Under the pieces are notes generated by a model. It was not told the origin of the DNA. It did not search any database and worked only from the letters and a program-made list of their open reading frames with translations. Of a DNA stretch of 44,453 nucleotides, positions 1-7,651 are shown one piece after another; within the stretch, counting starts at the first letter, position 1, and each line of letters begins with the position of its first letter. Origin of the DNA: Prevotella sp. (GTDB lineage: Bacteria; Bacillota; Clostridia; Christensenellales; UBA1242); the NCBI GenBank assembly GCA_023666145.1, contig JAMPCO010000008.1, forward strand, positions 1-44,453, read 5' to 3'. The position numbers and the translations under genes were made by a program.

Positions 1-734
1 GATTGCCCAAGGTTACCACGCAGTAACCAAATAATAATGCGTTCAAAAGCACTTGAATTAAAATCACACCAAAGGCAAAAGGAATGGTTTGTAAACACAA
101 CACATGAAAAATACCACTGAAAAAATGGTACCATTTGCTAAGTTCATAACTGCCTGCACGATCAAGGATTTCAATGTCAGTCGAATCCCACGCCCCAGGG
201 TACGTCAATAACAAGCCAATCCACCCAAGCACACAAAAGACCGCGGTAATTATCAATTGCATTTTGATTTTGGGTTCATGGCGACGTTTGATTAACGAGG
301 TTATCATCAGTACCAGTGCGTAAAGCGCAAACAAATGGATAAGTTTTAAGAGATAAACTTTCAGCCGAGCGACATAGTAGCCAAAAAATAACAAATGGTA
401 ACAACTGAGATTCATGACCAGCCAAATCACCAAAATAATATAGGTAATCTTTTTATGGTAAAGCGGTTTTAATGCCAGACGTTTTACCAGCCAACTTAAC
501 ACCAAAAATGCCACGTACAGTAAAATTAAACTACCAAACCAACGCAGTAATAAAATTCCAGGGGGGGGGGGTAGTATCACTTGTCAACCAACCAAACAGG
601 GCATAAAAATCCTGACAAATTAAACCCAACCAAACCAATAACGCGTTCAGTATAACTTTACCATTAAAAAATTTCCGCCACAAAGACACGTGCGGTGTTC
701 GCTTGTCGGTGACATTTTCGGTGGTTGTTTCCAT
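1..734 (-). CDS. Polytopic membrane protein, frameshifted at a poly-C tract, partial
   Basis: The gene starts at ATG 734 and runs off the left edge. The first frame encodes about 58 residues with one membrane segment (KVILNALLVWLGLICQDFYA) and then closes with TAG at 531. Immediately after an 11-base C run (coding strand) a different frame is open, without a stop, all the way to base 1 (about 185 codons). It encodes several hydrophobic segments and an external-type motif YPGAWDSTD. Ten or thirteen Cs would join the two frames; eleven do not. The second half resembles multi-membrane cell-surface polymerases or GT-C-type glycosyltransferases (a Tyr-Pro-Gly...Asp loop between helices), but I do not recognise the family. 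It follows ricT by 15 bases and is probably co-transcribed with it. The tract may be a phase-variation switch or an assembly error. Confidence 0.6.
561..571. repeat. Homopolymer tract of 11 G (C on the coding strand)
   Basis: Eleven consecutive G on the plus strand, in otherwise AT-rich DNA, inside the minus-strand membrane protein gene. The reading frames on the two sides differ by one base, and a tract of 10 or 13 would restore a continuous protein. It is the only homopolymer of this kind I saw in the window. Confidence 0.9.
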
Positions 735-749
735 GGCTAAGTTAAATTA

Positions 750-1373
750 TCATTTATCACGTTCGTATGACAAGCAACATTTTAAGCGCCCACAGATGCC
801 GTTAATTTTTTCTGGGGTTAAGGATAAGTTTTGTTGCTTTGCCATCTTAATGGAAACATCGGGGTAGTTATGACAAAACCGCTTACAACAACATTCTTGA
901 CCGCAAGGACCTAAAGCCCCAATGGCTTTCACTTCATCGCGGGTGCCGATTTGACGTAATTCAATGCGTGTGCGCAAAGCACTGGCTAAGTTACGTACTA
1001 ATTCGCGAAAGTCAACACGCTGTTCTGCCGAAAAATCAATGACCACTTTGCTGGCATCGAACGAGTAATGGGCGGACATAATTTTCATATCTAATTTTAA
1101 TTGTTCTGCCATGGCGGTGGCTTTTTCTTTGGCGAATTGTGCCGATTTCAATAGTAAGTTAATTTGACTCTGGTCCTTGTTGGTTGCACGACGGAAAATT
1201 TGCGCATGGTTGGGTTCGTGATTTTTATCCACGCCGTCATTAGTCACCACGCCCCATTCGGCGCCGCTGGGCGTTTCAACGATAACATATTCGTTGGGTT
1301 TTAAGTCGGTGATATCGCTGTCAAATTTTGTGGTTTGGGCTTCGTTAAATACTCTGACGTGATAAGTGCGCAT
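750..1373 (-). CDS. ricT: RicT/YaaT-like PSP1-domain protein
   Basis: A 207-residue protein of the PSP1 family. In Bacillus subtilis, RicT (YaaT) forms the RicAFT complex, which carries Fe-S clusters, promotes RNase Y-dependent mRNA maturation and affects sporulation, competence and biofilm formation. Visible family marks are the N-terminal strand-rich part with the EWGVV segment, and the C-terminal cysteine-rich motifs CGQECCCKRFC and CGRLKCC, joined by the NLSLTPEKINGICGRLKCC-type end. It is shorter than the Bacillus protein (about 275), mainly from loss of the C-terminal tail. Start ATG 1373 lies six bases after the upstream gene's stop, so the two are co-transcribed. In Firmicutes it usually sits next to holB; here holB is about 5.6 kb away. 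Confidence 0.88.
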   Translation of the reverse strand: MRTYHVRVFNEAQTTKFDSDITDLKPNEYVIVETPSGAEWGVVTNDGVDKNHEPNHAQIFRRATNKDQSQINLLLKSAQFAKEKATAMAEQLKLDMKIMSAHYSFDASKVVIDFSAEQRVDFRELVRNLASALRTRIELRQIGTRDEVKAIGALGPCGQECCCKRFCHNYPDVSIKMAKQQNLSLTPEKINGICGRLKCCLSYERDK

Positions 1374-1379
1374 AACGTA

Positions 1380-2051
1380 TTATAGCACCGCGTTGTATTC
1401 AATGCAAACGCAGTTTGGAAACAATGTTTCGATGCGTTCGACGACATCACTGGCTAAATTGGTATCAGCGTGAATAAAAATTTGGCGCGGTGCGACTTCA
1501 ATTAAGGCGTTGACAATGTCCTCGTCGACTTGGGGTAGTGGTTGCAATTTTTGGTCACAAATGGTGGTGTGGTGGTCAATCACCATGACATGGGCTTCGG
1601 GGATGCGATAATCCATGTTCAAAATTAAAAAGCGTAATAATTCATTAAACAAAACGGTTTGGGTTAATTGTAGGTAGTTTTCGTTCACTAATTGCACGAC
1701 TTCGTTCCAACGGTATTTCAAGCGTGTTAAACAAAAATCATAGATTGAATCTAATAACAGTTTTGGGGATAATTGAAACAATGACCCAGCAATGACGGTA
1801 TCGGATTTCTTGTCATAATTGATGAGCACTTTAATAAGGGTATCATTCTTGATTTTAATTTTACTACGTAAATAATTGGCTTTCATCGTGGTAACAATTT
1901 GGTTAACAATGCTATCGAATAATTGGTAACGGTTAACGCGGGCGTTTAAGTTTAATATGTAACGATTATTTCGTTGTTTCACGGTGCCATGGTATTTTTG
2001 CGCCAAATGTTGCAGGCAAGATAAAAAGCGTTCATCAGTAGAAATTTCCAT
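1380..2051 (-). CDS. YtxC-like protein (putative sporulation relic)
   Basis: A 223-residue protein without an obvious catalytic motif. The centre (about residues 65-165) has the pattern of the YtxC family: a short F/Y...R...Y segment, then a helix ending in a leucine-rich LLRFLIL run, then a strand with VMVIDHH. In Bacillus subtilis ytxC lies directly upstream of thrS; here the gene is also next to the thrS region but in the divergent orientation, which supports the assignment. YtxC has no known biochemical function. A TAAACT -10 box ends six bases before ATG 2051, suggesting a leaderless transcript that continues into ricT. The assignment rests on a remembered family pattern plus synteny and is moderate only. 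Confidence 0.5.
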   Translation of the reverse strand: MEISTDERFLSCLQHLAQKYHGTVKQRNNRYILNLNARVNRYQLFDSIVNQIVTTMKANYLRSKIKIKNDTLIKVLINYDKKSDTVIAGSLFQLSPKLLLDSIYDFCLTRLKYRWNEVVQLVNENYLQLTQTVLFNELLRFLILNMDYRIPEAHVMVIDHHTTICDQKLQPLPQVDEDIVNALIEVAPRQIFIHADTNLASDVVERIETLFPNCVCIEYNAVL

Positions 2052-2057
2052 AATCTT

Positions 2058-2063
2058 AGTTTA
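2058..2063 (-). promoter_or_regulatory. -10 box, leaderless start for the YtxC-like gene
   Basis: On the minus strand TAAACT is followed by six bases and then ATG. No good -35 is visible. The same hexamer with the same spacing precedes other genes in the window. Confidence 0.45.
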
Positions 2064-2124
2064 TGTAATTGTCCCGTGATTTAATTATCAAATCAAAATT
2101 GTTTCACAAATTTGCCGATGGGTC

Positions 2125-2153
2125 TTGAAATGCGAAATTGGGTATGTTATGCT
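2125..2153 (+). promoter_or_regulatory. Promoter of the 227-residue unknown gene (leaderless)
   Basis: TTGAAA (2125-2130), 17-base spacer, TATGCT (2148-2153) with an extended -10 TG at 2145-2146. ATG follows after six bases at 2160, so transcription should begin at or next to the start codon. This chooses 2160 over the in-frame ATG at 2112, which lies upstream of the promoter. Confidence 0.75.
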
Positions 2154-2159
2154 GTGGGT

Positions 2160-2843
2160 ATGAAATTAAAGAAATTAAAGCAACAATTGATTGATAATCG
2201 AACAGCAAGTTTGAGAGTAAGGGATTTTGACAATGTGCCCGATTTTGTGCGCTGGGCTTTGCAAGCCAATAATCTTGATTATGAAGCCATCCAACAACAA
2301 ATGGCGGCGGTAAACGAATTTGTGGAAAAACCCGATGCACATATAGTGCAGGATGTTTACAAGACTTTATTTGTCGATAAAATGAAAGTTGACAGTTTGC
2401 AGTTGATTCCTCATTACTTTGCGGTTAAGTATGTGCGCAACCGAACTAATAATTTTGAACAAATCAATCTTCAAGAAAATGCTGCGCAGTGTGAAATTTC
2501 AGTAACAGAAGATATCCCACGATCGACAATGATATTAACATGGAAAGAAAGTTTAATGATTGATGGCGGTAAGAAAGAGAATTTAACGATGCTCAATTTT
2601 TCAGATCACTGTTTGACGTTAGAAAATAATTGTAATGTTCGCTTCGCTGAGGATTTTAATCCAGAACATTTATGTTTTAATAATAATGTTAAGGATCATG
2701 TTTACCACAGTTTTACCTTTGATGCAGAGAACCAAATCTCGCAATATTATTGCTACCATTGTGACAGTAAAATGACGAATTGGGTTCGTCCACCAAAAAC
2801 ACAGACGGTTAATTACCAAAACGAAACCGACATGACGAAATAA
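2160..2843 (+). CDS. Hypothetical protein with C-terminal CxxC
   Basis: A 227-residue protein that I do not recognise. The N-terminal 90 residues are charged and helical (MKLKKLKQQL start). The middle alternates short strands, and the end holds YYCYHCDSKM, a possible half of a metal site; the protein has three other cysteines (about residues 113, 149 and 156). There is no signal peptide or membrane segment, so it is probably cytoplasmic. It has its own promoter and probably no SD, and it is followed within 45 bases by thrS, which has a separate promoter inside that gap. Codon use is like the neighbours apart from a slightly higher AT content. Confidence 0.7.
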   Translation: MKLKKLKQQLIDNRTASLRVRDFDNVPDFVRWALQANNLDYEAIQQQMAAVNEFVEKPDAHIVQDVYKTLFVDKMKVDSLQLIPHYFAVKYVRNRTNNFEQINLQENAAQCEISVTEDIPRSTMILTWKESLMIDGGKKENLTMLNFSDHCLTLENNCNVRFAEDFNPEHLCFNNNVKDHVYHSFTFDAENQISQYYCYHCDSKMTNWVRPPKTQTVNYQNETDMTK

Positions 2844-2853
2844 GTTTTGCTAT

Positions 2854-2881
2854 TTGATTTATTTAGATTGTGTGTTATAAT
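2854..2881 (+). promoter_or_regulatory. thrS promoter (leaderless)
   Basis: TTGATT (2854-2859), 16-base spacer, consensus TATAAT (2876-2881) with an extended TG at 2873-2874. Seven bases later comes ATG 2889. The predicted transcript has no 5' leader, so there is no room for a T-box. Confidence 0.75.
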
Positions 2882-2888
2882 ATTCGTT

Positions 2889-4625
2889 ATGGATAAAGTT
2901 TTAAACCATACGGCGGCTCATGTATTGGCGTACGCCGTGAAAAACATTTACCCGAATACGAAATTGGCGATTGGACCTGCCACAGATTCGGGCTTCTATT
3001 ACGATTTCGATTTTGCAACGCCAATTAAAGATGAGGACTTGCCGAAAATCGAAGCCGAAATGGCGCGCATTATTAAAGAGGATTTCAAAGTGGAACGCAA
3101 AGAGGTTTCGCGTACTGAAGCCTCTCGTATCTTGAATAAAAATAAAGAAATTTATAAAGCCGAATTACTGCAAGACATTCCGCGTGGTCAAACCATTTCC
3201 ATGTATACCATGGGAAATTTTACCGATTTGTGTGCGGGTCCCCATGTCGAACATTTAAGTAAAATCAAAGCGTTTAAGTTAACCCAGATTACTGGGGCTT
3301 ATTGGCGTGGCGATGAAAAGAACAAAATGTTAACCCGCATTTATGGCGTGGCTTTTGCTAAGCGCAGTGAATTAGACGCATATCTTAAATGGCAAGAAGA
3401 AATTAAAGAACGCGACCACAATAAGATTTGCCGTGAATTAGGTTACTACACGTCATCGGAATTGGTTGGGCAAGGTTTGCCATTGTTTACACCCGCTGGT
3501 TCAACGATTTTGCGTATCATGCAACGATTTGTGGAAGATGAAGAAATCCGTCGTGGTTATTTACACGTTAAAACACCATCGTTTGCGAAAAACGATTTAT
3601 ATAAAGTCAGTGGGCATTGGCAACATTATAAAGATTCCATGTTCTTAATTGGTGATGAAGTGTTGGATGAAAATTTGATGGCGCTACGACCCATGACTTG
3701 CCCGATGCACATTTTATTGTATCGCAGCGAATTGCGTTCCTACAAAGATTTACCCATTCGCTATGCTGAAACTGCGAAACAATTCCGCAACGAAAACAGC
3801 GGTGAAATGCACGGGTTAATTCGTTTGCGTGAATACACCTTAAGCGATGGACACATCATTGTCCGTCCTGACCAAATTCAACAAATCGTTGATGAATGCA
3901 TGGATTTAACTAATTATTTCTTGGGTGTGTTGAATATGAAGGATGACGTTACCATTCGTTTATCCAAATGGGACCCAGCGAACAAAGACAAATACATTGA
4001 TTTACCTGATGCTTGGGAATGGAGCCAAGAACAAATCCGTCAAGCCTTAGTGCGTAACAATTTGCAGTTTGTCGAAGCCGATGGCGAAGCCGCTTTCTAC
4101 GGGCCCAAAATTGATATCCAGGCGAAGAACACTTACGGCAAAGAAGACACCTTATTTACTATACAATTGGATTTTGCTTTGGCGGAACGTTTCGGTTTAA
4201 CTTACATTGATGAAAATGGCAAAAAAGCCAAACCATATTTGATTCACCGTTCTTCCATCGGTTGCTATGAACGTACTTTGGCCATGTTAATTGAAAAGAC
4301 CAAAGGGGCATTACCAGTTTGGCTGTCACCGACGCAAGTGCGTATCTTAAACATCACGAATGCACAAGATGAATATTGCGAACAAATTAAATGCGCTTTA
4401 TTGGCGGCAGACATTCGTGCGGCGGCCGATTTACGCAATGAAAAAATCGGTTTGAAAATTCGTGAAGCAACTTTGAAAAAAATTCCGTACAGTTTAATTA
4501 TTGGTGCGAAAGAACAAGAAGCCAACACGGTTGCGGTTCGCACACGCGAAGGCCAGGATTTAGGTCAAATGTCATTAGCCGACTTTATTGCCATGATTAC
4601 CAAACAGGTAAAGGAATTTAAGTAA
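2889..4625 (+). CDS. thrS: Threonyl-tRNA synthetase, TGS domain absent
   Basis: Charges tRNA-Thr in the cytoplasm. The 578 residues begin directly in the N2 editing domain, with HTAAH (H7, H11) and CAGPH (C115, H119), the four residues that line the editing site for mischarged serine. The class II catalytic core follows, with MTCPMH, the motif 2 loop, SDGHII and LIHRS supplying the usual zinc ligands, and a C-terminal anticodon-binding domain. Typical bacterial ThrRS has about 640 residues; the missing part is the TGS domain of about 60 residues. ATG 2889 is preferred because it directly follows a TATAAT box; the longer in-frame start at 2847 would only add a hydrophobic stretch unlike TGS. 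The stop abuts the rimM start. Confidence 0.96.
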   Translation: MDKVLNHTAAHVLAYAVKNIYPNTKLAIGPATDSGFYYDFDFATPIKDEDLPKIEAEMARIIKEDFKVERKEVSRTEASRILNKNKEIYKAELLQDIPRGQTISMYTMGNFTDLCAGPHVEHLSKIKAFKLTQITGAYWRGDEKNKMLTRIYGVAFAKRSELDAYLKWQEEIKERDHNKICRELGYYTSSELVGQGLPLFTPAGSTILRIMQRFVEDEEIRRGYLHVKTPSFAKNDLYKVSGHWQHYKDSMFLIGDEVLDENLMALRPMTCPMHILLYRSELRSYKDLPIRYAETAKQFRNENSGEMHGLIRLREYTLSDGHIIVRPDQIQQIVDECMDLTNYFLGVLNMKDDVTIRLSKWDPANKDKYIDLPDAWEWSQEQIRQALVRNNLQFVEADGEAAFYGPKIDIQAKNTYGKEDTLFTIQLDFALAERFGLTYIDENGKKAKPYLIHRSSIGCYERTLAMLIEKTKGALPVWLSPTQVRILNITNAQDEYCEQIKCALLAADIRAAADLRNEKIGLKIREATLKKIPYSLIIGAKEQEANTVAVRTREGQDLGQMSLADFIAMITKQVKEFK

Positions 4626-5117
4626 ATGCTGGTCGCCATCGGCACAATTTTGAAGCCGCGGGGTTTGCAAGGCGAATTGAAAATTGGGATTACTTATAAC
4701 CACCCAGAAATCTTTAACGATTTGACCACCGTATCACTGGACGGGAAAACTTATACTGTCGTGCGTGGCAGTGTGCAAAATGGTTTTGGGTATTTACGTT
4801 TGACAGGAATTGACAGCATTGATCAAGCCGAAAAACTGCGTAACTGCACAGTGATGGTGGAAGATAGCGCTTTGCATTTACAAGCGGATGAGGTTTTGTC
4901 CAGTCAACTGATTGGTTTTGATGTGGTTCATTTAGGTAAGAAAATTGGCACCGTTGCCGCCGTGGAAAATTATGGTGGTGGCGATTTTTTTGAGATTGCC
5001 GTTACGGGTAAAGAATTTGTTTTAATCCCGAACGAGGATGATTTCATTATGGAAACCAACATGACGACCCATACTTTGGTTTTGACGCCGAATGCGTTAG
5101 AGGCGGAGTTAGTGTAA
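4626..5117 (+). CDS. rimM: Ribosome maturation factor RimM
   Basis: A 163-residue assembly factor for the 30S head domain, binding S19. The N-terminal RimM barrel carries the signature GTILKPRGLQGELKI, followed by the EKLRNCTVMVEDSAL region, and the C-terminal PRC-like barrel runs from about residue 95 with LIGFDVV and EFVLIPNEDDFI. ATG 4626 follows the thrS stop with no gap, and trmD starts two bases after its stop. The rimM-trmD pair is conserved across bacteria; the frequent neighbours rpsP and rplS are not here. Confidence 0.95.
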   Translation: MLVAIGTILKPRGLQGELKIGITYNHPEIFNDLTTVSLDGKTYTVVRGSVQNGFGYLRLTGIDSIDQAEKLRNCTVMVEDSALHLQADEVLSSQLIGFDVVHLGKKIGTVAAVENYGGGDFFEIAVTGKEFVLIPNEDDFIMETNMTTHTLVLTPNALEAELV

Positions 5118-5118
5118 A

Positions 5119-5781
5119 ATGCGTTGGACAATTTTATCTTTATTCCCTGAAATGTTTGTTCCGTTACAAACCAGCATTTTAGGACGCGCCACCAAGGCGG
5201 GTAAATTACAAATTGAGATCATCAATTTCCGTGACTATTCAACCGATAAACACCGCAAAGTCGATGACCATTCATATTCACCAGGAGCAGGGTTGGTGTT
5301 GTCATGTCAACCAATTTATGATTGTTTGCAAACAATTGACCCCACACACAAAGCGCACCGCGTGTTTATGACACCCGCGGCACCCATCTTAAACCAAGAC
5401 CGTGTCGTAGCCTTGTCGCAATACGAACACATCATCATATTGTGCGGACATTACGAAGGGGTAGACCAACGGGTAATAGATGCGTGTTTTGATGAGGTTA
5501 TTTCAATTGGGCAATTTGTTTTAACAGGTGGGGAAATCCCCGCCATGGTTTTGGTTGATGCCGTGTCGCGTTATGTCGACGGTGTTATTAACCAGGACAG
5601 TTTAACCAGTGAAAGTTATGTCGATGGTAAATTAGAATATCCGCAGTATACGCGTCCACGTGTTTGGCAGGGAATGGCAGTACCCGAAGTCTTATTTTCT
5701 GGTAACCATGCCGCGATTCAAAAATGGAAGGATGAAGCGAGTGTGGCAGTTACACAAAAATTTGCACCCGAGGACAAATAA
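5119..5781 (+). CDS. trmD: tRNA (guanine37-N1)-methyltransferase TrmD
   Basis: Methylates G37 next to the anticodon, preventing +1 frameshifting; a SPOUT-class trefoil-knot enzyme that works as a dimer. The 220 residues hold the start MRWTILSLFPEMF, HRKVDDHSYSPGAGLVL, LCGHYEGVDQRV and IGQFVLTGGEIPAMVLVDA (knot). The family loop normally reads PYGGGAGM; here it is SYSPGAGL, and GRYEG has become GHYEG. Length is slightly below the usual 230-250. It is the third gene of the thrS-rimM-trmD run; the next gene has its own promoter in the 42-base gap. Confidence 0.95.
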   Translation: MRWTILSLFPEMFVPLQTSILGRATKAGKLQIEIINFRDYSTDKHRKVDDHSYSPGAGLVLSCQPIYDCLQTIDPTHKAHRVFMTPAAPILNQDRVVALSQYEHIIILCGHYEGVDQRVIDACFDEVISIGQFVLTGGEIPAMVLVDAVSRYVDGVINQDSLTSESYVDGKLEYPQYTRPRVWQGMAVPEVLFSGNHAAIQKWKDEASVAVTQKFAPEDK

Positions 5782-5788
5782 CAATTTA

Positions 5789-5817
5789 TTGCTTGAAACC
5801 CATTTTAATGCTATGGT
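5789..5817 (+). promoter_or_regulatory. rbgA promoter (leaderless)
   Basis: TTGCTT (5789-5794), 17-base spacer, TATGGT (5812-5817) with an extended TG at 5809-5810. Six bases then separate it from ATG 5824. No SD is visible before this start, which fits a leaderless message. Confidence 0.7.
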
Positions 5818-5823
5818 TATTAA

Positions 5824-6651
5824 ATGACGTTTAATATTAACTGGTTTCCTGGACATATGGCGCAAACGCTGAAAATGATTGATGCCGAATTGAAAATTTG
5901 TGATGCTATTATTTACGTGGTGGACGCACGTTGTCCGCAATCTTGTATCAATCCACAGTTCGATAATTTTGTTGGGCGTAAACCAGTTTTATTTGTGTTG
6001 AATAAAATTGATTTGGCGCCCAACGGAGTCAAAGAACAATTTATCCAATCGTTGCAATTGAAAACGCCACACGATGTGATCACCCGTAATTCGGTCAAAA
6101 GTGGGGGAACGGATGCCGTGATTAAAGCATTGCAAAAATTGTTGTCGGAACGGATTCAAACCAAGTTGGCGCATGGGATTGTTAAAACTTTACGCGTGGC
6201 GGTGATTGGGGTGACCAATTGTGGCAAATCGACATTCATTAACAATATGACAAACAAAGGCAAAACCCAGACGGGTAATCGTCCAGGCGTTACGCGCACC
6301 AAACAATGGGTGGCAATTACCAACAATCTGTGGCTGTTGGACACACCTGGTACACTGTGGCCGTCATTTACTAATCAACAAGTTGCACGTAATTTGGCGT
6401 ACGTTGGTTCGATTAAGGACGATATTTTGGACACAATCGCATTGAGTCAAGCATTATTGTCGGATTTGACTAAGTTACAACCTGATGCCGTTTTCAACCG
6501 TTTTGGTGTAACCTCATTTGATGAAATCGCCAAAAAACGCGGTTGCTTGTTACGCGGTGGCGCATTGGATACGCGTCGTGCCGCCAAAGTGATTTTGGCG
6601 GAATACCGTGAAGGGAAGATTGGCAAATTCAATTTGGATGCGTTGCTATGA
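5824..6651 (+). CDS. rbgA: Ribosome biogenesis GTPase RbgA (YlqF)
   Basis: A circularly permuted GTPase needed for late 50S assembly in Firmicutes. Motifs appear in the permuted order: NWFPGHMAQ at the start, G4 NKID (FVLNKIDLAP), G1 GVTNCGKST, G2 around GVTRTKQW and G3 DTPGTLWP. The C-terminal helical domain binds 23S rRNA. At 275 residues it is near the usual 280. It overlaps yraN by four bases (ATGA), so the two are translationally coupled. The neighbourhood trmD-rbgA-(rnhB)-yraN matches Bacilli, with rnhB missing. Confidence 0.95.
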   Translation: MTFNINWFPGHMAQTLKMIDAELKICDAIIYVVDARCPQSCINPQFDNFVGRKPVLFVLNKIDLAPNGVKEQFIQSLQLKTPHDVITRNSVKSGGTDAVIKALQKLLSERIQTKLAHGIVKTLRVAVIGVTNCGKSTFINNMTNKGKTQTGNRPGVTRTKQWVAITNNLWLLDTPGTLWPSFTNQQVARNLAYVGSIKDDILDTIALSQALLSDLTKLQPDAVFNRFGVTSFDEIAKKRGCLLRGGALDTRRAAKVILAEYREGKIGKFNLDALL

Positions 6652-6998
6652 CATCATCTTTTAACCGCGAATTTGGACAATATGGAGAAGATTTAGCCGC
6701 AAAGTTTTGTCGTGAACATAAACTGAAAATTATTGCCCGTAATTACCGTAATCGTGCAGGTGAAATTGATATCATTGCTCAACGTGATGATGTACTGCAT
6801 TTTATCGAAGTGAAAAACCGTACTCATGATTTAATTCCTGGTCGCTACGCGGTGAACGCCAAGAAGCAAAAACACATTCGACAATCGGCACAGAATTATT
6901 TAATGCAACATCATTTGACCGATAACTGTTTAGTGTCTTTTGATGTGATTGAAATTACCGACGGACATTTAGAATTTTTGGAAAATTGTTTCTATTAA
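6648..6998 (+). CDS. yraN: YraN family (UPF0102) endonuclease-like protein
   Basis: A 116-residue member of UPF0102. The fold is that of a Holliday-junction-resolvase/restriction-type nuclease, but the function is not established. Visible signatures are FGQYGEDLAAKF near the N-terminus, IIARNYRNRAGEIDIIAQ and FIEVKNR, giving the E...D...E-x-K pattern of these nucleases (E-I-D and E-V-K). The start at ATG 6648 overlaps the rbgA stop. The stop overlaps the convergent holB stop by four bases, with no terminator between them. Confidence 0.92.
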   Translation: MTSSFNREFGQYGEDLAAKFCREHKLKIIARNYRNRAGEIDIIAQRDDVLHFIEVKNRTHDLIPGRYAVNAKKQKHIRQSAQNYLMQHHLTDNCLVSFDVIEITDGHLEFLENCFY

Positions 6999-7651
6999 AA
7001 ACAAGCCAATAATAATAAATCAAACGTGTTAGTTGCATTGCAGTTAGCATCGATGTTGCGGGTTATTTTTGCAAGTGCCTGATAGATGGCCATTTTTTTG
7101 ACCGTGGGAAAATCGGCGGTGGCTAAAGCACGGTTCAAGGCATCCAACGCCAAAGGTAGGTTTTCGGTTTTGGCTAAAATTGGCAAACAGTCCATCGCAG
7201 TTTCAATTTTGGATGTGGTAAAAAATTGTTGTGCGGCTTGATTAATGGCGGTGGTGTCGGGGTTAATCTTGGCCATTTGTCTTAAGGTCTGGTTATTTTT
7301 GGTTGGGTGGTAATGAACGATACAACGGCTCCGTACGGTCGGCAGAATACGGTCAAGGTGCTGACATATAAATATAACCGTGGTGTCAATCGCTTCTTCA
7401 ATCGTCTTTAAGATTTTGTTTTGTGCATTGTGATTCATTAACTCGGCTTGAAAAATGATAAATAATTTTTGACCCGACACCGCTGCCAAATTAAATTGGT
7501 TAATCATTTCATTAACTACGTCAACGGTGATTTCTTTTTTGTCGTCCGATTTTTTGACCCAAAAGACATCGCTCGGATCGTACTTTTTGGCATAGGCTAA
7601 AACTGCTTGTTCAGTGCTGACTGGATCAGAAGTAACAATTAGATAATTCAT
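6995..7651 (-). CDS. holB: DNA polymerase III delta-prime subunit, reduced
   Basis: A clamp-loader subunit of the replicative polymerase. The recognisable core is FIIFQAELMNHNAQNKILKT (equivalent of the LLKTLEEP region), TTVIFICQHLDRILPTVRSR (sensor region) and a small helical C-terminal part. At 218 residues it is much shorter than typical delta-prime (about 320): the N-terminal P-loop region is replaced by a short stretch beginning MNYLIVTSDP and no GxxGxGK is present. Delta-prime is normally non-catalytic, so this may not matter. It overlaps tmk by one base (TAATG), and the tmk-holB order is typical of Firmicutes. Confidence 0.85.
   Translation of the reverse strand: MNYLIVTSDPVSTEQAVLAYAKKYDPSDVFWVKKSDDKKEITVDVVNEMINQFNLAAVSGQKLFIIFQAELMNHNAQNKILKTIEEAIDTTVIFICQHLDRILPTVRSRCIVHYHPTKNNQTLRQMAKINPDTTAINQAAQQFFTTSKIETAMDCLPILAKTENLPLALDALNRALATADFPTVKKMAIYQALAKITRNIDANCNATNTFDLLLLACF

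Noticed and set aside
750..752. UGA recoded as tryptophan (Mycoplasma-type code)
   Set aside because: TGA ends ricT, rbgA and tatD at the family-expected lengths, and tryptophan is TGG throughout.
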